Below are positions 10,370 to 19,862 of a stretch of DNA of 64,000 bases, piece after piece. Location of the stretch: positions 667,176 through 731,175 of the forward strand of contig NW_013171816.1 in assembly GCF_000151665.1 (NCBI RefSeq). The letters run 5' to 3'. The DNA is from Blastocystis hominis (taxonomy: Eukaryota > Sar > Bigyra > Opalinata > Blastocystidae). The first letter of the stretch is position 1. Each line of letters opens with the position of its first letter. A model generated the notes under the pieces. The model was not told the DNA's origin, made no database searches, and saw nothing but the letters and a program-made list of their open reading frames with translations. Both the position numbers and the translations under genes were made by a program.

Positions 10370-11727
10370 AAGAGTGTGTGATTGAATGAGCCTCCGAAAA
10401 GGGAGAGACGGCAAGGCAAATAAAATCTTCATCTAAGCGGGGTAATCCTATCGATGACCTCTTGCGAATTGATCTACCTTCCAAACGCACGATCCCAAAG
10501 TATTGGAAGTTGAAATATCCCAAGATCCGAGTTAAACTAGGCATTTCACTCATCTTGAATGTGTTTTTGTAGTATCCCAGCCACGTCGTGTTCGATTTGT
10601 CGCCCATTATACTGTTCGAATCCATCTTCACAAGCCGCAACTTTGGTAGATCTACATGATTGGAGGTAAAAGCGTCTCTACTGCTCCATTTCAACTCGTG
10701 CAAACAGCAGAATGCATCACTTTGGAAATCCATTGTTGTGAGAGAGGCGAGATCTAAACAGAATAATGCGAGAGAAGCGATTGTACTCTCAAGAGTGAAA
10801 TCGAGACAATGATGAAAGCAATTGTCACCGAATTCCAATGTCTCGAGTTTGGGGCAATTTTGAACTTTGAAAACTGAATAGTGGCAAAATGAATCCTGCT
10901 CTACTCTGATTGATTGCAGCTCCGGACAGTTCTCGATCCTAAAATACCCAGAGTCGGTTGCACTGTACGAATTACTCATGACGACAATCGTTTTTAGGTA
11001 GGGGAAATTGACAATCAGGAAGGAATTCGTGTGGATATAGCAGTTCTTTTGAACAGTGAAAGACTGCATGAGGTTGTTGTAGTAAAACAGATCATTCGTA
11101 TCAGGAGGAACAATAACATCGTTTGATTGTATGTTGCGGTCACTGATGGTTTCTATCGTATTTATGGCCTCTCCCATTCGTGAGTATGTCGTTCCTTCCC
11201 CGAACTGTTTGCTGAAACAGAGCGTTCCTTGATAGCGAATCTGCTGTGAAGGCAAATCCTCAAAATAGTAGGTTCCATAGCACACGTTCCAGCTCCAGAA
11301 GCGAAACCCAGTATATACAGCCGTATTGTTTGCAGAATAGTATGAACCCCAGCCACATGGCAACGTTCCCAGCGTATCTCCCTCCCATCGTTCTCCACCA
11401 TCGCTTAAATCAACAACTTGAGTTGTTATATTCGACAACGGCAAGGGTGTCCAGATGTCTTTGGTTTTGACAGAAACCATTAGAAGTTTGTGTGATTTTA
11501 TGCTTGCTACGACATATGCACTGAAATTTTTGCGTCGAAAATAGTTTACGGCGATGAACGGGTCGTACACAAGTAATTCCCGCATTTCCCCATCCTTGTT
11601 TGCATAATCCGCATATTGATGGAAACCCGACACATCCAAAAGGCCAGAATCGAGTGCTTGCTTCATGGAAGAAGAAGAGAACTTCCAGGGATATAGGTCA
11701 AGAAGATTCCTATAAGCCTGGTTCATG
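10370..11727 (-). CDS. BspA-like leucine-rich repeat protein; apparent polyadenylation-made stop
   Basis: Function unknown; BspA-like LRR proteins are often surface or adhesion proteins, but no signal peptide is visible here. The frame carries irregular LRR units of ~23-25 aa between roughly residues 220 and 420, such as FPYLKTIVVMSNSYSATDSG, CPELQSIRVEQDSF and CPKLETLEFGDNCFHHC. The 200-residue N-terminal region is unrecognised. One 30-nt intron (10448-10477) is inferred. ATG 11727 is chosen because the upstream PDI gene's octamer lies at 11738-11745. No encoded stop follows the last convincing residues (DEDFICLAVSPFSEAH); the frame instead runs into a poly-Phe artefact. T at 10370 precedes a TCTTTGTT variant by 4 nt. 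Confidence 0.65.
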
Positions 11728-11737
11728 TATGCCACCA

Positions 11738-11745
11738 ACAAACAA
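11738..11745 (-). promoter_or_regulatory. poly(A) octamer for the PDI gene, 10 nt before the next ATG
   Basis: AACAAACA on the + strand. It follows the PDI stop (11751-11753) and sits just upstream of the LRR start codon at 11727. Confidence 0.65.
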
Positions 11746-11750
11746 AAGTT

Positions 11751-13434
11751 TACAATTCATCATGTTCAAACTGTTCCCGAATAAACTTCTCGATCTCTCC
11801 ACGCGTCGAGGCCGCGACGTCAACAGGCTCCAGCACATCCTTTTCCGCAGCGAACCACTTGATAGCCGGGAAGTGATTCATCTTGAACGCCGCCTAAGCC
11901 ATCAATTCAACCTTCCAAACGCATACACAGAAGTCCACATACATCTGCGCATCCATACTCGCCACCACCACGTCATACTCCATCTCCTTCGCCATTAACT
12001 CCTACACATCACCTCGCTCCCCCACATCATTCCATGTCCTTCAGCAAGTCCTGGCACTCCACACACCAACTCGTATAAAACAACACAATCACGTTATCAT
12101 GCCCATTCACGATATAATCAAAGCTCCACGGGTTCATATACACCTTCCCTAAACTCCTTTCATCGCTCCTACCAGCGTCCGCGTCGTCACAATCGGCTCA
12201 AACTGATGAATTATATTCTCTCGCTGCCGCAGCTGCGGGTACTTCGGGTCGTCGAACGAGATCTGGCTCATCTGATCGCGAATGTCCTTGAGTTCGCGCA
12301 TCACCACCACGGAATCTTCTTTCTGCATCGCCTTCATGATCTTGTAATACTTCGCGGTCGCGTGGTACCGATGTCGCAGCTTCGCCGTCTCGCGCACATA
12401 CCGCGCGCGCTGGCCCTCGTTTTTCTACATCGCTACTCCACTCCATCGCTACGTTCGTTGTGAATTGCCGAGCCAGACGATCCAGCTCGAAAACGCGGCC
12501 AAAACGCTCGTTGAACCCGCCTTTCGGGTCCACGTCCGTGTCTACTTCGAAGGTTTCCACGGTTTCTACGCAGGATCCGGTTGAGGTAGCGCACGATGCC
12601 CTCGCCACGCGTCGTCTGCAGCTGCTTTCCGTCGAATTCGACATCGGGGGCGGGCGTGAAGATGAAGTGGGGCATTTCTTTGCCGCTTTTTTCCTGGCAA
12701 AAATCGCTGTGATCCAAGCAATTCACGCGGCCGAACACCACTTTCGCTTCGATCTACGCTCGCAGGGATCGTGCGGGTCTACCTTGAAGGCGTAGGCAGC
12801 ACGCTGGTATTGAACCAAGGTGATTTGGGAGGGTTGGTAGTTCGGGAGATAGTACATCACCATCACGCTTCGGTAGGCGTTCCGCTTCATGAAGGAGTGG
12901 TAGGAAGTGGGAGTCAGCTCTGTAACGCAGTCAGGAAGAGGAACAAGATGCGCCTGCTTCGAAATCCAAGTAATCTTAGAGTCAACAAGGTACTAGACGG
13001 AAACGAGATCCTCCGAATCGTCTTTCGCAATAGGCTCACGCGATCCTTTCACAAAAAGTCGATATTGGGTGTCTCCCTCGTTCGGATCAATGCCGTACTG
13101 CGACTCCAAAGTCTCATTACTGCCGACAGTCGCCGCCAAGACAAAGTACTAGATCGAGAAAAGGTTTGAAAAACGAACTTTCTTTTCGTTGATGTAAGAG
13201 TAAATGGACATATAGACAGTCCACATATTAACAGAGCATATCTTACAATTTGGGGGATTCCAGACCACGAGCACAGTGCTGTTTGAAGAAAGCCCGAATT
13301 CAAGATTTTCGCTTGTTAGAATATTGAGCCCACTAGATATCACTTCGATTCGAGTAAGTAAACTCCTTGGTCAGCTCCAACGAAGCAGCATTACACAGAA
13401 GAAAAGCTAGGAACAACAGGGTAAGCACCTTCAT
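11751..13434 (-). CDS. ER protein disulfide isomerase-like protein with HDEL
   Basis: Forms or isomerises disulfides in the ER lumen. Several introns of 24-34 nt are removed. Order: signal peptide MKVLTLLFLAFLLCNAAS; thioredoxin domain with CKIC; a second thioredoxin-like unit whose CxxC is replaced (YYLPNYQPSQ); an all-helical ERp29/D-like domain (GGFNERFG, LDRLARQF, KYYKIMKAMQ, RENIIHQF); a third thioredoxin unit with YTSWCVECQDLL; C-terminal FEHDEL. HDEL is a standard ER-retention signal and confirms the frame to the TAA at 11751-11753. A Trx-Trx-D-Trx arrangement differs from the common plant (a-a-D) and animal (a-b-b'-a') forms. The exact exon edges around 12050-12150 are less certain. 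Confidence 0.82.
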
Positions 13435-13557
13435 CGAAAGATTGAATGAAATCGAAGGAATTCTGAAACAAATGATTTCCAATAGAAAATGGAAAAATGA
13501 TCTGTATTCTTGGTATTACCGAATTTTGGGCTATTTTTTTAGTTTTTCTCATACAAA

Positions 13558-14069
13558 ATGGATTCTGTTTTATCATCGCAAGAGGTAGTCTATCTGCAAT
13601 AGCGAAGGGTCTGATATTCTAGCTCAATCAGTTGAAGTCATACTTCGTGCTTCTCGACACGGATCAGGACGGTTATATTGATAAATCAAATGCCATTCTG
13701 ATTATTCGTGGTGTTGGCATTTCTGGATTGGATTCCGTATTTGAAAGCGTGATTCAAAGCATTACCACTGAAGCTTTGTCTTTTGAGGATGTCTTGAACG
13801 TGGCGATCTCAATGAAGAGATCGCAGGTCGGTAGGATTTCTCTATTTGTGTTGTGACGTCAAGATGATTATGATAGTATTATTCAGGTATTCAAAATGTT
13901 CGACAAGAACCAAGACGGCACTGTCCTTGCATCGGATCTCAGACACATTCTGTCTCATTTAGGAGAAGTGATTCCGGAGGATGAGATTGATGCCTTATTC
14001 CATGCTCTAGGTTATGGTGATGTGATTAAATACGAAGACTTCGCGAAACAATTAATGAACAAGAGTTAA
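13558..14069 (+). CDS. calmodulin-like EF-hand protein
   Basis: Likely a Ca2+ sensor or a light-chain-type protein. Two introns (13585-13622, 13831-13863) are removed to give about 146 aa, close to calmodulin length. EF-hand 1 has the loop DTDQDGYIDKSN and EF-hand 3 has DKNQDGTVLASD; both keep most Ca ligands. The second and fourth hands are degenerate (for example GYGDVIKYEDF), so probably two sites bind Ca. Central-helix and C-terminal patterns (VFKMFDKNQDG, LSHLGEVIPEDEIDALF) resemble calmodulin, centrin and myosin light chains. A specific partner cannot be named. Confidence 0.85.
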
Positions 14070-14138
14070 GTCGTTTTTTCTGTAGTTTTTCTTCTATTCT
14101 TCTGATTTTTCTTTACAAACAGTGAAATACTAATAAAG

Positions 14139-14183
14139 AGTGATAAGGTGAATCCTGTCAAGTTAGGGATTCACCTTATCACT
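14139..14183. repeat. 17-bp perfect inverted repeat (hairpin) between convergent genes
   Basis: Arms 14139-14155 and 14167-14183 are exact reverse complements (17/17) around an 11-nt loop. The element lies between the 3' ends of the calmodulin-like gene (14069) and the membrane-protein gene (14255). No TGTTTGTT is present nearby. Confidence 0.9.
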
Positions 14184-14254
14184 TAACAAGCTACAAAGCA
14201 TTGTTGTTGTTTTTTTTTCAATTTCTATCAAACAATCAATCAGTTAGTTAAAAA

Positions 14255-14961
14255 TTAATTCCTCTTCACTTCTGATATCGACTTGACATAGAAGGCGCAA
14301 AGAATGTAAACCACGAAGAATATGGGATAGAACCAGAGCCAGTTCACGATCCTCTCCCAACTCATCACGCTGCAGGTTACCGTATCAAACTCATCGTTTT
14401 TCAAACGTATTGATGAAGGAGCTAACAAAGATTGGTAAAGAGCATTAAGTAATTAAAAAAGAAAGGATATAATTGCTCTCGAGGAAATTGTAGCGAGAGA
14501 GCATCAACACGGAGAGGAACATGTAGCTGTAGCGCATGAAGACAATGAGCAAGCGATGCTGATTAACAAAACCTTGGCTTGTTCTGATAAATGGCTGGAA
14601 GAAACGAGTCTTCTAAGCAATATATAAAACAATCGATATCGATTACAATGAGCGAAGGCTTGTATTCCACAGCTGCTACAGCCAGTAACCCCAAGATGGA
14701 AAAAGCGACCTACGCAGATGAGTACTATACATTCTGCAGTACCATATAGAACGGCTTAGTGAATGCACCAGAATCTACATAGAAAGCGAGAAAAATGCAG
14801 TACCATCTTGAATATCAATCGTGAAAAGCTCGTAAACGAGATAGACGATGCTGAGCAAGAAAGGAATCATACTCAACTTGTAGAACATCGCTACGTAAAA
14901 CCAAAAGGTTGTTTTCTAATTGTAATGCGGAAAGACAACAAATTGCAGATATTAGAGCCAT
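14255..14961 (-). CDS. unrecognised small multi-pass membrane protein
   Basis: Not recognised. After removal of short introns the frame gives roughly 200 aa with hydrophobic segments around MIPFLLSIVYLVYELF, VAFSILGLLAVAAVEY, HRLLIVFMRYSYMFLSVLML and WLWFYPIFFVVYILCAFYV, ending VKSISEVKRN and TAA. This predicts about four membrane spans with a basic C-terminal tail. ATG 14961 is 18 nt downstream of a minus-strand octamer at 14980-14987, which supports the start. The splice before the last exon (near 14405-14480) is unclear; no canonical donor gives a short intron there. Confidence 0.55.
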
Positions 14962-14979
14962 TTTAAGGAAATGAATGAG

Positions 14980-14987
14980 AACAAACA
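14980..14987 (-). promoter_or_regulatory. minus-strand poly(A) octamer, probably for SFT2
   Basis: AACAAACA on the + strand (TGTTTGTT on minus), about 160 nt after the SFT2 stop and 18 nt before the next minus-strand ATG. Confidence 0.55.
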
Positions 14988-15146
14988 ACGTAGCTATAGG
15001 AAAATTGTGTATTATTATTCATTTTATTATTATAATCGTGATTCGTATTGACGCTAATTCGATCTCCGAAAGAGCGAGACTATAAAAGAAAGACATTTAC
15101 TCAGAACTCTCTTTATTCCCTTAAGGAGCACTACCTTTCACTCCAC

Positions 15147-15831
15147 TCAACAAATCAAACAAAAGAGTTTTCCTCCCGATGGAAGCGATTCAATAACATA
15201 CACAGCCAGGATGGCGATCTGGGAAAGAGAACACACAATCGTCATGACGTAGCTTTTGCGGACAATCGAAAAGAAAATCGTTAAAACTACGACCAATGTG
15301 CTTACAATCTCAACCCTACCCAAGGATCCCAAATACAAAAGAGTCTTTGGTAATCGATCTTTCTGTAACATTGAATTGACGTATGCGGAATAACCGCGTA
15401 TTGAAGCGATCGTGAGCATTGTCATCAGGCTGCCCATTGTGAAGCTCATGGCAAATTTCACAGGACGGAAGAGAAGCTAGAGTGAACACGAAGAAACGCA
15501 TATACGGTGGGGATGCCGATAAAATACGCAATGAAAAAGAAAAGAAGAGCGAGAAAGCCGAACATTGCAGTTTCTTTAAACCGTTCGCCTCTGGGTTTCA
15601 CATAGATCGGTCATTCCTACGTCTCCCGAACTTGATTAGGCATGTTCTTGACTGAATTGAGTAATCCGGAAGATTCAAGATCTCCGTTTGATCCTTTTGA
15701 GAAGAAGGACGAGAACCAGGATTTCGACGACGCAGGGGTGGATGGAAGCACCTACATAAAAAGGACGTCATCTTCCAAACAGGATTATCTTTCTGCATCT
15801 TGTACCACTCTCCGAAACTTTTGGAAGACAT
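15147..15831 (-). CDS. SFT2: SFT2-family Golgi/endosome vesicle transport protein
   Basis: SFT2 proteins are four-pass membrane proteins involved in fusion of retrograde vesicles with the Golgi. Introns of ~29-30 nt are removed. The N-terminal cytosolic region contains GEWYKMQKDNP and FSSFFSKGSNGD. The core is FGFLALLFFFIAYFIGIPT, FRPVKFAMSFTMGSLMTM, KTLLYLGSLGRVEIVSTLV and LSQIAILAVYVIESLPSGGK. This matches the SFT2 pattern of 'RP-KFA-S-T-G', 'YL' and a final 'Y--S-IPFG'. It ends in an encoded TGA at 15147. Family assignment rests on pattern and topology, not on any catalytic motif. Confidence 0.75.
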
Positions 15832-15887
15832 TTCACAAATAATTACAAAACAACTCTGACGATTGATTCAACAAACAGTATCAGCTA

Positions 15888-18028
15888 CTACAGAAACAAC
15901 TGGTTTCCACGCATCGCCACAATACAACACAGCTCCACAAGAAACTCCCTCAACACGACATAGCCCTCCATGAATTGCGAGAACGTCACATCCACCGACA
16001 ATCGATCCTCTCTCTGGATTCCAATCCGATGATCGCACAAATTAAGAGACGTCTCCGTAATTTTCAAGTACTGCTCAAAGTTAATGACTTCCTTCGACCG
16101 TTGCACGGCTTTCGTCCAAATCTACATCTCACTCCCCCCTTTCTTCCTTCACTTTATCCAATTCCGCGCTGAACGAGATCTCTCCCGCCTCCAAGAACAG
16201 CGCTTCGAAGACTTGCGGCGGCGCCACGATCGCCAGCGTCGCCACCAATCGCGTCACTTCCAAGTTTACCTCCATCGACTGCCTCAGAATCATCCGCACG
16301 CGCGCCAGCAGCACGGCGACGAACTCGCCGCCTCCGGCCTCTGCGTCCGCGCTGGGAACTCCGTGGCGATAGCGCTGGAGGACCGCGAACTCGTGCTCAA
16401 CGTCGCTGTGAACCAGCGGGGCGCAGAGCGACGCGTCCTTGGCGAGAAAGCGATCGATCTGCGGCAACGGCGTGTGAAATTGCTGCGCGAAGCGCGAGAG
16501 AAGCGAGGCAGAAGGCGAAGGAGAGGGGGAAGGAGAAAGAGAGAGTGCGGGGAAAAGGGTTTTGAAGACGACGGGGTGCTGCGAGCGGAGCAATGTGTCG
16601 AAAAGCTGCATGGTGGCGATGGAGACGGCGGTGGCGTTGCAGTTCACGCGCTGAAGCAGAGTGGGGAATAAAATGGATTGGTGGGACGTTTCGCCGCAGA
16701 GAAAGCGAACGAAGAGCTCGATGAGGGGAGAGGAAGGGGACGGGAGAAGGAGAGAGAGAAGAAGGCGAGCAATGCGAGTGCTGGAGATGATTCGCTCGTT
16801 TCTGGGGGTGAGAAAAACCGAAGAGAGAGAAAAACCGAATGTTGAGAAGCTCGACTTCGATGTATCCGTGCAATACGCTGCTTAAAATGGAGTCGAGGAT
16901 CGCAGAGTAGAGCACGAGCGCCTGGTTGGGATCGTCTTTGCAGTCGACCGAGCTGCGGCAGAGACTGAGCAATTCGGAGATGAACTGAAGGCGATGTTTC
17001 AGCACGTCTTCGGGAGATTCCATCTGAGAAGCCACGGAGTTCATTGAGTCGAACTGCAGAATCGCATCGAGAAGGTTCTGAGTGAGCAGTCCCACCATTT
17101 GTGTGTTGTGTGTGAGATAGAGAGAGATTTGCGTGTCGGGGAAAGCGGCGAGAAGGAGGATGAGCTGCCGGGAAGTGCGGCCAATCGAAGAACTTTCGTT
17201 TCTAAAGGAGAGTCGAAGGAAGAAGAGAGAGGGATACAAGTGAGGGATCAGAGGGCCGACGAGACTGAAAGAGGCACCGGAATTGCGATCAGGAGACGAA
17301 GAGGAAGTAGTAGCAGTAGTAGTAGTAGTAGTAGCAGAACCAGCAGAACCAGCAGAACCAGCAGAACCAGCAGAACCAGTACCAGTACTAGCAGCAGCAC
17401 CACCACCACCAGCATTACTCTTGATGAAAAAGGCGTTGATCAAAACGGGATCTTCGCAAATCTTTTCGCAAACCACTTCGATGAAGAGAATGATAACGCG
17501 CTCCATCGATGAAGAAACAAAAGTGCTTTGGTACATTTGAACCAGTTTCTGCATCAACGCAGAGATTGTGATTTGAATCGCCTCCGTTGTAGAGAGGGGA
17601 TACTTCACCTCCTTCAGAAGTCTTGTTATGTGAGTCGTAAACAGTTCCATGCACCCCTTCGGGTTATCTGCGATGGCGATTCCACAGAACGTATCCACCA
17701 AATGCTGCTTGAGAAGGTAATCGAGGCAAAGTCCACGTTGCTCCGAATTGTCGTAACTATCGCGCGAAGACTTCTTTAAATCCTTCTCTTCCTCGACGAG
17801 AATATCGATCATTTGATTTAAATCCTGGGAAATGTTGGTTCGCCCAATCCAGTCCTCTCTTTCTTCTTCACCCTTTTCCTGCATCTCGGCGATGATCTGA
17901 GTCACATCTTCATATAGCTTTTTGTATCGGTCCAACCGTTGTACATCGGGTGATTCGTTCGTAACAATGCCATTAAGGAACGAGGAAACCCCATTCACCG
18001 CATCTTGAAAGAATCGGATGTTGAACAT
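15888..18028 (-). CDS. FHIP/FAM160-family protein (FTS-Hook-FHIP complex)
   Basis: FHIP proteins join Hook adaptors to dynein and link them to Rab5 endosomes. Two short introns (about 16816-16847 and 16108-16137) are removed. Family-like stretches are RGLCLDYLLKQHLVDTFCGI, FIEVVCEKICEDPVLINAFF and, near the C-terminus, WTKAVQRSKEVINFEQYL, ending in TAG at 15888. A low-complexity insert (SAG repeats, poly-Thr, poly-Ser) at about 17285-17410 splits the domain and comes from trinucleotide runs. The longer frame starts at 18082, but the enolase octamer at 18053-18060 falls inside that extension. I therefore place the start at ATG 18028 (MFNIRFFQDAVNG). Confidence 0.7.
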
Positions 18029-18052
18029 GACAACGAAAAAAAATGTTGCTGC

Positions 18053-18060
18053 AACAAACA
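18053..18060 (-). promoter_or_regulatory. poly(A) octamer for enolase
   Basis: TGTTTGTT on the minus strand 56 nt after the enolase stop and 24 nt before the FHIP ATG. It argues against the longer FHIP reading frame. Confidence 0.65.
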
Positions 18061-18115
18061 ACCCACAGAAGTATAAAAACACATTATTCCTTTGCTTTCT
18101 TCATAGCTAGCTAAT

Positions 18116-19465
18116 TTAACACTGGTCAGGAGTGCGGAAGTTCAGTCCGGCATAGATGGCCTTGTTACCCAACTGCTCCTCAATGCGGAGCAACTGGTTG
18201 TACTTGGAAAGTCTCTCCGATCGGCAAGGAGCACCGGTCTTGATCTGTCCCGAGCACAGACCCACCGACAGGTCGGCGATGTAGTTATCCTCAGTCTCTC
18301 CCGAGCGGTGAGACACCATCACGCCCCATCCGGCGGCCTGCGAGTCCAGGCAAGCCTGCACGGACTCGGTGATCGAACCGATCTGGTTCACCTTCAGCAG
18401 CAGAGCGTTGCAAGCCTTCTTCTGAATGGCCTCGGCAATACGAGCAGGGTTCGTCACCAGGAGATCGTCTCCCACGATCTGCACCTTCTTGCCGATCTTC
18501 TCGCGCAGAAGTCCGTAAGCGGCCCAGTCGTCCTGCTCGAAGGGATCCTCGATGGACACGATGGGGTAGTCGCTCACCAGCTTGATGTAGAACTCGGTCA
18601 TCTGCTCCTTAGTCTTCTTCTCGCCACCACCCTGCTTGAACATCAGGTCGTAGTAGCCGTCCTGAGTGTAGAACTCAGAGGCAGCGCAGTCCATAGCAAT
18701 GCGCACCTCCTTCGAGTATCCGGCCTTCTCAATGGCCTCGCTCAGGATATCCAGACCCTCCACGTTGCTCTTGATGTTGGGGGCGAAACCACCCTCATCA
18801 CCCACGTTCGTGGCGTCCAGACCGTATCGCTTCTTGATCACAGACTTCAGGCTGTGGTACACCTCGCAACCCATCTGCATGGCCTCCGAGAAGGACTTGG
18901 CACCCACGGGCATCAGCATGAACTCCTGGAAAGCGAGAGCGTTTCCGGCGTGCTTTCCTCCGTTGATGACGTTCATGGCGGGCACAGGGAGCACGAACTT
19001 GTCCTTTCCAGCCATCTCACCGAAGTACTTGTACAGAGGCATCTTTCTGGCGGCAGCTCCGGCCTTGGCGCAGGCAAGAGAGGTTCCCAGAATGGCGTTG
19101 GCACCCAGCTTACCCTTGTTCTTTGTACCATCGAGTCTGAACATCATATCATCAATGCTGTAGATATCAGTCACATCCATTCCCTTGATGTGGTCAGCAA
19201 TCACGCCCTTCACGTTGCTCACGGCCTTCATCACTCCCTTTCCGTTGTAAGCCTTGCCTCCGTCACGAAGCTCAACAGCCTCATGAATTCCGGTAGAAGC
19301 TCCGCTGGGCACGGAAGCGGTGAAGGTTCCGTCCTGAGTGGTCACGTCCACCTCCACAGTGGGGTTGCCACGGCTGTCGAGCACCTGTCTGGCGTTCACA
19401 GCGGTGATGGTGGAGGCAGCACGAGTGAAAGACTTCAGAGAAATAGCAGAAACACGAGAAAGCAT
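18116..19465 (-). CDS. ENO: enolase with N-terminal mitochondrial-type presequence
   Basis: Converts 2-phosphoglycerate to phosphoenolpyruvate. The intronless frame contains the full enolase: [17 protein letters not shown] start ([16 protein letters not shown]), [51 protein letters not shown] and [11 protein letters not shown]. No catalytic residue appears lost. From ATG 19465 a leader [19 protein letters not shown] precedes the conserved start; it has Arg/Lys and Ser/Thr and no acidic residues, as in mitochondrial presequences. A longer in-frame start at 19501 (MVDPSSSK) exists but would add an acidic residue. Mitochondrial targeting of lower glycolysis is known in stramenopiles, including Blastocystis. 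Confidence 0.97.
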   Translation of the reverse strand: MLSRVSAISLKSFTRAASTITAVNARQVLDSRGNPTVEVDVTTQDGTFTASVPSGASTGIHEAVELRDGGKAYNGKGVMKAVSNVKGVIADHIKGMDVTDIYSIDDMMFRLDGTKNKGKLGANAILGTSLACAKAGAAARKMPLYKYFGEMAGKDKFVLPVPAMNVINGGKHAGNALAFQEFMLMPVGAKSFSEAMQMGCEVYHSLKSVIKKRYGLDATNVGDEGGFAPNIKSNVEGLDILSEAIEKAGYSKEVRIAMDCAASEFYTQDGYYDLMFKQGGGEKKTKEQMTEFYIKLVSDYPIVSIEDPFEQDDWAAYGLLREKIGKKVQIVGDDLLVTNPARIAEAIQKKACNALLLKVNQIGSITESVQACLDSQAAGWGVMVSHRSGETEDNYIADLSVGLCSGQIKTGAPCRSERLSKYNQLLRIEEQLGNKAIYAGLNFRTPDQC

Positions 19466-19862
19466 TCTATAGAAAAATTTTGAGGATGAGGGATCGACCA
19501 TTCATCGGGTGCAATCCACAAAATATGGTCACCAAAATAATTGCCCTCTCAGGCTTCACCCAATCTTATTCCGATCATTGCACTCCTTCCAATTCTTTCA
19601 ATTCGATCCTTTACTTCTTCTTTTTTGTGAATACCTTGTATTACCGAGCTATTTGTGGTCAGAATAAATAACCACCGCGAATTCTTCGAGTATCCAGTTT
19701 GCCTCGAAAATATCATATATGATGATGGATTATGCAAATAGATAGAAAATAGGACTTGTTACAGTTGTCATTCCGCTTTGCTACGAATCTCCTTCAGTTA
19801 CACCATTAAAATTATTGTTGAGCTCGATACCTCATCAGCACAAAAGTTAGATTTAGTTTAAG

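Noticed and set aside
16490-16800. Purine-rich tracts near 16.5-16.8 kb as a possible regulatory repeat
   Set aside because: They are the antisense of Ser/Pro/Leu-coding FHIP sequence and do not form a regular repeat.
18029-18082. Hydrophobic N-terminal extension of FHIP (MFLYFCGLFVAATFFF)
   Set aside because: It spans the enolase poly(A) octamer; the internal ATG at 18028 fits the compact head-to-tail pattern.
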